Source: Paracoccaceae bacterium (GTDB lineage Bacteria > Pseudomonadota > Alphaproteobacteria > Rhodobacterales > Rhodobacteraceae). Taken from it: a DNA stretch of 64,000 nt. The translations under genes were made by a program, and so were the position numbers. Location: positions 1,364,001-1,428,000 of the forward strand of contig JANSYP010000001.1 in assembly GCA_024742405.1 (NCBI GenBank), in the 5' to 3' direction. Below are positions 59,410 through 64,000 of the stretch, piece by piece (within the stretch, counting starts at the first letter, position 1; each line of letters starts with the position of its first letter). The notes under the pieces are model-generated. The model saw only the letters and a list, made by a program, of their open reading frames with translations, ran no database searches and was not told the origin of the DNA.

Positions 59410-60372
59410 TTACCATTCTCCAAACATGCGTCCTATTTCTTGGGCATCTGCGGACCACCATGCCCCCATTCGGTTTCGAAACCATGTCCTTTGGCGCTTC
59501 GCATATCTGCGGGTCGCGAGAAGCGTGGCCGTCCGTGCAGCCTCCAGGCTAAGGTCTCCGCGCAGATGTGCGATCAGCTCCGCCGCGCCAATAGCCTTTG
59601 ACGACAGGCGCGCCGGGTCCCAGTCCGCCATCATGGCCCGGGCTTCGTCCAGCGCTCCCGCCGCCAGCATGGCCTCGAAGCGCGCCGCGATTCGCGCGGC
59701 CAGCCACTCCCGGTCGGCCGTGAGCAAGAGCGGCAGGGCGCTGGCCAGCGGCACAAGCGGGGGGGCGGTGTCGTCCTGCCAGGCCGCCAGACCGCGCCCG
59801 GTCTGGGTCTGGACCTCCCAAGCGCGCTGCACACGCATCGGGTTGCGCAGATCGATCCGCGCCCGCGTGTCGGGGTCGAGCGCCCCGGCCAGCGCGTCGA
59901 GCCCGTCGCGCGCCAGATGCGCCGTTGCCCGGGCGCGCATGAGGGGCGTGGTGGCCGGGATGTCGGCCAGCCCTTCGGTCAGGGCGGCGAAATAGAGCCC
60001 GGTGCCGCCGACGATCACTGGAGCCGGGCGCTGGCGCAGCAGCGGGCCCGCATCGCGCAGCCACTGGCCCACGGAATAGTCCTGATCGGGCGGCACATGG
60101 CCAAAGAGCGCGTGGGGCGCCTGGGCCAGGTCCGCATCGCTGGGACGTGCGGTGAGCACTCGCCAGCCGCCATAGACCTGCAGCGAATCGGCGTTGACGA
60201 TGCCGCGCGCGTTCGCCCTTGCAATGGCGAGTGCGAGCCCGGACTTGCCCGACGCGGTGGGCCCGGCGATCAGGATCGGGCGTGCCGGATCGGTCCTGCC
60301 GGCGCAGGCATCCGACAGGAACGCGGCGACCGGGTCGACGGGTCGGGGGGGCACGGGCGAGACCATCGGCAT
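59410..60372 (-). CDS. miaA: tRNA dimethylallyltransferase
   Basis: 320 residues; transfers a dimethylallyl group to A37 of tRNAs reading UNN codons. Motifs: P-loop ILIAGPTASGKSGLALAIA, NADSLQVYGGWRVLTARPSDADL, HALFGHVPPDQDYSVGQW, PVIVGGTGLYFAALTEGLA, and SSKAIGAAELIAHLRG with a C-terminal RRYAKRQRTWFRNRM. Everything expected is present. It faces away from pyrH. Confidence 0.96.
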   Translation of the reverse strand: MPMVSPVPPRPVDPVAAFLSDACAGRTDPARPILIAGPTASGKSGLALAIARANARGIVNADSLQVYGGWRVLTARPSDADLAQAPHALFGHVPPDQDYSVGQWLRDAGPLLRQRPAPVIVGGTGLYFAALTEGLADIPATTPLMRARATAHLARDGLDALAGALDPDTRARIDLRNPMRVQRAWEVQTQTGRGLAAWQDDTAPPLVPLASALPLLLTADREWLAARIAARFEAMLAAGALDEARAMMADWDPARLSSKAIGAAELIAHLRGDLSLEAARTATLLATRRYAKRQRTWFRNRMGAWWSADAQEIGRMFGEW

Positions 60373-60519
60373 GGCTTAAAACGGCAGCGGCGAAATGCAA
60401 ACCTGCCGCAGCGTTGCGCACATTCCACGCTGCGGCAGTAGCGCGTACCGGGCCGGATTGAATCGGCGCTTCCTTTCCGACATGGTCGCGCCAGTTACGT
60501 AAAGGTGCAGGACCGGGAC

Positions 60520-61254
60520 ATGTCTGAGGATTTCGGGGAACCAAACGTATCGTTCAATCGGGTTCTGCTGAAAATATCCGGCGAAGCTCTGATGGGCGAT
60601 CAGGCCTACGGACTGCATCCCCCAACAGTCCAGCGAATCGCCAACGAAGTGAAATCGGTCCACGAGCTAGGCGTCGAGATCTGCATGGTCATCGGCGGCG
60701 GCAACATATTTCGGGGCCTCCAGGGCAGCGCCCAAGGGATGGAGCGCACGACCGCGGACTATATGGGCATGCTCGCGACGGTCATGAACGCGCTGGCCAT
60801 GCAATCGGCGCTGGAAGGTCTGGGCGTGCATACCCGGGTGATCAGCGCCATCCCCATGGACCAGGTCTGCGAGCCCTATATCCGCCGCCGCGCGGTGCGG
60901 CATCTGGAGAAAAAGCGCGTCTGCATCTTTGCCGCCGGCACGGGCAATCCGTACTTCACCACCGACACCGCAGCGACGTTGCGCGCCAATGAGATGAGCT
61001 GCGAAGCGATCTTCAAGGGCACCAAGGTCGACGGCGTCTATGACAAGGACCCGGTCAAGCACGCGGATGCGAAACGCTATGAGGATGTGACCTATGACGA
61101 GGTTCTGCAGAAGAACCTCGGCGTGATGGACGCCTCCGCGATCGCGCTTGCGCGGGACAACAACAAGCCGATTATCGTGTTTTCATTAAGGGAACCGGGG
61201 GGATTGCGCGGCATCCTCAGTGGGCACGGAACCTATACAAGAGTACATGGCTAG
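60520..61254 (+). CDS. pyrH: UMP kinase
   Basis: 244 residues; makes UDP from UMP, first step toward other pyrimidine nucleotides. Motifs: [79 protein letters not shown] at 60520 fits the family; a GTG frame five codons upstream is possible. First in the conserved run pyrH-frr-uppS-cdsA-dxr. Confidence 0.97.
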   Translation: MSEDFGEPNVSFNRVLLKISGEALMGDQAYGLHPPTVQRIANEVKSVHELGVEICMVIGGGNIFRGLQGSAQGMERTTADYMGMLATVMNALAMQSALEGLGVHTRVISAIPMDQVCEPYIRRRAVRHLEKKRVCIFAAGTGNPYFTTDTAATLRANEMSCEAIFKGTKVDGVYDKDPVKHADAKRYEDVTYDEVLQKNLGVMDASAIALARDNNKPIIVFSLREPGGLRGILSGHGTYTRVHG

Positions 61255-61357
61255 GGATATAGGCGGTGGATGGCGGCGGATTATGCTCCGTCGCGGTGCA
61301 GGTTTCACCGTTTGGCGGACGTTCCGGCAGACCAAGAAAAGATGACAGGTGGCGACA

Positions 61358-61927
61358 ATGTCGGATGAGGACGCAGAGGACATCGATCTCGACGATCTGG
61401 AGCGTCGGATGGAGGGCGCGGTGGGCGCGCTCAAGCAGGAGTTTCTCACCCTGCGGACAGGACGGGCGGCCGCGTCCATGCTCGATCCGATCAGTGTGGA
61501 ATCCTATGGCAGTCTGGTTCCCATCAACCAGGTCGGCACCGTGAATGTGCCCGAGCCGCGGATGCTGACGATCAATGTCTGGGACAAGACCATGGTCAGC
61601 AAGGTTGAAAAGGCGTTGCGCGAAAGCGGGCTGGGCATCAATCCGGTGGTGGACGGCACCATCATCCGCCTGCCGATCCCCGAGCTGAACGAGGAACGCC
61701 GGCGCGAGTTGAGCAAGGTCGCTGGCAGCTATGCCGAGAAGGCCCGCGTGGCTGTGCGCAATGTGCGCCGTGACGGGATGGAAAAGCTGAAAAGGGCAAA
61801 AGCCGCGGGGATGAGCGAGGACGACAACAAGTTCTGGCACGACGAAGTGCAGCGCGTCACCGACGAGACCATCGCGGCCGTGGATGCCGCGCTGGAGGCC
61901 AAGCAAGACGAGATCATGACGGTGTAG
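61358..61927 (+). CDS. frr: Ribosome recycling factor
   Basis: 189 residues; splits post-termination ribosomes with EF-G. Signature parts: [84 protein letters not shown], and [16 protein letters not shown] 61358 is used rather than GTG 61349; an AGGTGG site precedes it. Confidence 0.97.
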   Translation: MSDEDAEDIDLDDLERRMEGAVGALKQEFLTLRTGRAAASMLDPISVESYGSLVPINQVGTVNVPEPRMLTINVWDKTMVSKVEKALRESGLGINPVVDGTIIRLPIPELNEERRRELSKVAGSYAEKARVAVRNVRRDGMEKLKRAKAAGMSEDDNKFWHDEVQRVTDETIAAVDAALEAKQDEIMTV

Positions 61928-61967
61928 GCTCGGCCGCACCGCATTGCAGTAACGACGGAGACCGAGT

Positions 61968-62693
61968 TTGGCCGCCAAAGACATCCAGCAGGTGACGCCC
62001 GAACATGTGGCGATCATTATGGACGGCAACGGTCGCTGGGCCACGCGGCGCGGCATGCCGCGGCTCTATGGCCACCGCTCGGGCGCGCGCCGGGTGCGCG
62101 AGGTCGTCCGCGCCTGCCCGGATCTGGGCGTGCGCTACCTGACGCTTTATGCCTTTTCCACCGAGAACTGGAAACGCGCGCCGACCGAGGTCGAGGGGCT
62201 GATGGCGCTGTTTCACCGCTATATCACCTCCGAGACAACCGAACTGATTGACAGCGGTGTGCGCGTCCGCTTCATCGGGGATCGCACGAAGCTCGACCCC
62301 AAGCTCGTGTCGCTCATGACCCAGCTCGAGGCGGATACGAAACCCAACGATCTGCTGCATCTGACCATCGCATTGAACTATGGCGCGCGCGACGAGATCG
62401 TACGCGCGTCTGCGCGGATGGCCGAGGCCGTGCGCAGCGGCTGCCTGCTTCCGGACGACATCGATGGCGACACGATCTGCGGTTATCTCGACACCGCCGA
62501 CCTGCCGGATCCGGACCTCGTGATCCGCACGTCGGGCGAAACGCGGGTGTCGAACTTCCTGCTCTGGCAGTCGGCCTATGCGGAGTATGCCTTCACCCCA
62601 GTGCTCTGGCCCGACTTCACGGCCGCCGATTTCGGGGAAATCCTGTTGTCCTACGGAGCCCGCGAACGCAGATACGGCGCCGTCGCGCAATGA
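61968..62693 (+). CDS. uppS: Undecaprenyl diphosphate synthase
   Basis: 241 residues; cis-prenyltransferase that makes the C55 lipid carrier for peptidoglycan. Motifs: HVAIIMDGNGRWATRRGMPRLYGH (catalytic Asp), LTLYAFSTENWKR, IALNYGARDEIV, PDPDLVIRTSGETRVSNFLLWQSAYAEY. Start is TTG 61968 with a GGAG site 7 bases upstream. Overlaps cdsA by four bases (ATGA). Confidence 0.96.
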   Translation: MAAKDIQQVTPEHVAIIMDGNGRWATRRGMPRLYGHRSGARRVREVVRACPDLGVRYLTLYAFSTENWKRAPTEVEGLMALFHRYITSETTELIDSGVRVRFIGDRTKLDPKLVSLMTQLEADTKPNDLLHLTIALNYGARDEIVRASARMAEAVRSGCLLPDDIDGDTICGYLDTADLPDPDLVIRTSGETRVSNFLLWQSAYAEYAFTPVLWPDFTAADFGEILLSYGARERRYGAVAQ

Positions 62694-63499
62694 CGCCGCA
62701 CACCGGCGCGCCGAAGACGCCCGGCCGATGGAGCGATCTGCGCCGCAGGGCGGTTTCCGCCATCGTTCTGGGCGGGCTCGGCATCGCCGCGATCTGGGCT
62801 GGCGGTCTGTGGTTCACCGCGTTCACCGCGGCGGCCGTCGGCACCATGGTCTTTGAGCTGGCCGGGATGCTCGGCAGTCCCGTGCGGCGCCGTCTGGGCT
62901 TCATGGCGGGGGGGGCCTGTCTGGCCGTGGCGCTGCTGCCGGCGGGGTGGGGTCTGCCTTTTCTGATGCTGCCGGCGATCTTTGGCGCCAACGAGGTCGC
63001 CCGCGACCGGTTGCCCTTTGCGCTCTTCACCGTCTTGATCGTTCTGGCCGGCTATGGCCTGATCCATCTGCGGGACGACATCGGAACGCTCTGGCTCGTG
63101 TGGCTGGTCCTGATCGTCGTGGCGACGGATGTGTTCGGCTACTTTGCCGGGCGGCTGATCGGCGGGCCGAAATTCTGGCCCCAGATCAGCCCGAAAAAGA
63201 CCTGGGCCGGGACGGTCGCAGGCTGGATCGGGGCAGGGGGGATCGGCGTGGCATATGTCTATTGGGCGGGCGCACAGCCGCAGATCATCGGGATCAGCAT
63301 GGCGATGTCGATGGCGGCCCAGTTCGGCGATATCGCTGAAAGCGCACTCAAACGGCGCGCCGGCGTCAAGGACAGCTCCAACCTGATCCCGGGCCATGGC
63401 GGGTTCTTTGACCGGTTCGACGGGGTGCTGGGCGCGGCTGTGTTTCTGTTGCTGATCGAACGGGTCGCGGAGCTGCCGCTGATCTTCGGGACGGGCTGA
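62690..63499 (+). CDS. cdsA: Phosphatidate cytidylyltransferase
   Basis: 269 residues, integral membrane, about eight helices; makes CDP-diacylglycerol. The C-terminal CdsA motif is visible: LVLIVVATDVFGYFAGRLIGGPKFWPQISPKKTWAG and GDIAESALKRRAGVKDSSNLIPGHGGFFDRFD. Coupled to uppS; dxr begins 4 bp after its stop. Confidence 0.96.
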   Translation: MTPHTGAPKTPGRWSDLRRRAVSAIVLGGLGIAAIWAGGLWFTAFTAAAVGTMVFELAGMLGSPVRRRLGFMAGGACLAVALLPAGWGLPFLMLPAIFGANEVARDRLPFALFTVLIVLAGYGLIHLRDDIGTLWLVWLVLIVVATDVFGYFAGRLIGGPKFWPQISPKKTWAGTVAGWIGAGGIGVAYVYWAGAQPQIIGISMAMSMAAQFGDIAESALKRRAGVKDSSNLIPGHGGFFDRFDGVLGAAVFLLLIERVAELPLIFGTG

Positions 63500-63503
63500 G
63501 CCG

Positions 63504-64000
63504 GTGCGGCGGGTGTCGATCTTCGGCTCCACGGGCTCTATCGGGGTCAATACCGTCGATCTTATCGCGCGGGATCGCAACGCCTATGAGGTGGTTGCGC
63601 TGACCGGCGGCGCCAATATCGCAACACTGGCAGAGCAGGCGCGAACGCTTGGGGCCGAGATTGCGGTCACCGCCTATCCGGGCAAGCTCGGGGAGCTGCG
63701 CGCGGCGCTTGCGGGCTCCGGCGTCGAAGCCGCGGCGGGCGCGGACGCCCTGCTGGAAGCCGCCGACCGGCCCGCCGACTGGATTATGTCCGCCATCGTC
63801 GGGGCCGCGGGGCTGCCTCCGGGTCTGCGCGCGCTCCGCCACGGCACGACTTTGGCGCTGGCCAACAAGGAAAGCCTGGTCTGCGCCGGACCCCTGTTGC
63901 TGGCGACCGCGCGCGCGCACGGCGCACGCATCCTTCCGGTGGACAGCGAGCATTCGGCGGTCTTCCAGGCACTGGTGGGCGAGGACATTGATGCGGTCGA
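63504..64000 (+). CDS. dxr: 1-deoxy-D-xylulose 5-phosphate reductoisomerase, 5' part
   Basis: 165 complete codons before the window ends, of about 390. NADPH-binding start RRVSIFGSTGSIGVNTVDLI, VVALTGGANIATLAEQA, the ADWIMSAIVGAAGLPPGLRAL strand, and TLALANKESLVCAG followed by ILPVDSEHSAVFQAL, the metal and substrate motifs. Start is GTG 63504. Second step of non-mevalonate isoprenoid synthesis, so it stands logically behind uppS. Confidence 0.95.
   Translation, partial: MRRVSIFGSTGSIGVNTVDLIARDRNAYEVVALTGGANIATLAEQARTLGAEIAVTAYPGKLGELRAALAGSGVEAAAGADALLEAADRPADWIMSAIVGAAGLPPGLRALRHGTTLALANKESLVCAGPLLLATARAHGARILPVDSEHSAVFQALVGEDIDAV

Noticed and set aside
1-64000. CRISPR array, rRNA or tRNA genes, prophage
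   Set aside because: I saw no regular short repeats with spacers, no rRNA-like sequence, no tRNA cloverleaf that I could support, and no phage structural genes.

Overview
The window is a 64 kb piece of a GC-rich alphaproteobacterial chromosome, most likely from the roseobacter/Rhodobacterales group. The main pointers are the order pyrH-frr-uppS-cdsA-dxr, a BCCT carrier and a TRAP transporter in a marine-type catabolic cluster, a DUF1127 protein, and EcfG-type (GGAAC-N16-CGTT) promoters. Both ends cut genes: a PfkB-type phosphofructokinase at the left and dxr at the right.

Region 1 (1-3 kb): pfkB 3' truncated by the window edge, an IS3 OrfA relic and a complete IS110-family transposase.

Region 2 (3.1-16.2 kb) is the most unusual part. 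Three transcription units share one promoter-like module, a TTGAAA core (usually AATTGAAA), then exactly 18 bp, then GACA with a nearby ACAGCA. It lies upstream of (a) a minus-strand unit OsmC / FAD oxidoreductase / alpha-beta hydrolase-like / truncated haemoglobin / PAS-cyclase homologue / PAS histidine kinase, (b) a minus-strand unit DUF1127 / cysteine synthase-glutaredoxin fusion / PLP decarboxylase, and (c) a plus-strand TVP38-type membrane protein. A hybrid PAS histidine kinase plus OmpR-type regulator sits between them with TTGAAA repeats at its start. The cyclase homologue has lost its first metal Asp and its transition-state residues. I read this as a candidate undescribed haem/redox-sensing island with its own regulator.

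Region 3 (16.2-32 kb): a patchwork of decayed genes and insertion-sequence relics (ISKra4-like, IS3, IS5, a broken beta-propeller gene, a broken LysR gene) holding an ABC-F ATPase, a BON-MscS channel, and envelope/stress genes (CreA, DUF4112, YqaE/Pmp3, a double PRC-barrel protein, a small periplasmic protein, a large membrane protein with a 24-residue hydrophobic peptide). Several of these carry EcfG-type general-stress promoters. A class C beta-lactamase-like serine hydrolase closes the region.

Region 4 (32-58.5 kb): a large catabolic/transport island. It has a DMT exporter, a TRAP transporter with a diaminopropionate ammonia-lyase-like enzyme and two Lrp regulators, then M20 amidohydrolase, M24 hydrolase, an Asp/Glu racemase-type EutA-like enzyme, LysR, aldehyde dehydrogenase, an M19-like protein, a BCCT carrier, an unknown 558-residue protein, a DUF3726 protein and RidA. 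An opposing operon encodes a peptide-type ABC transporter (binding protein, two permeases, fused double ATPase) with RidA, a lipoprotein and a monooxygenase-like protein. That operon contains a roughly 250 bp partial duplication of the permease gene around an extra membrane-protein gene. The substrate is unknown; a nitrogenous zwitterion, N-acyl compound or peptide is the best guess.

Region 5 (58.7-64 kb): a cupin-like regulator fragment, miaA, and the housekeeping run pyrH, frr, uppS, cdsA, dxr.
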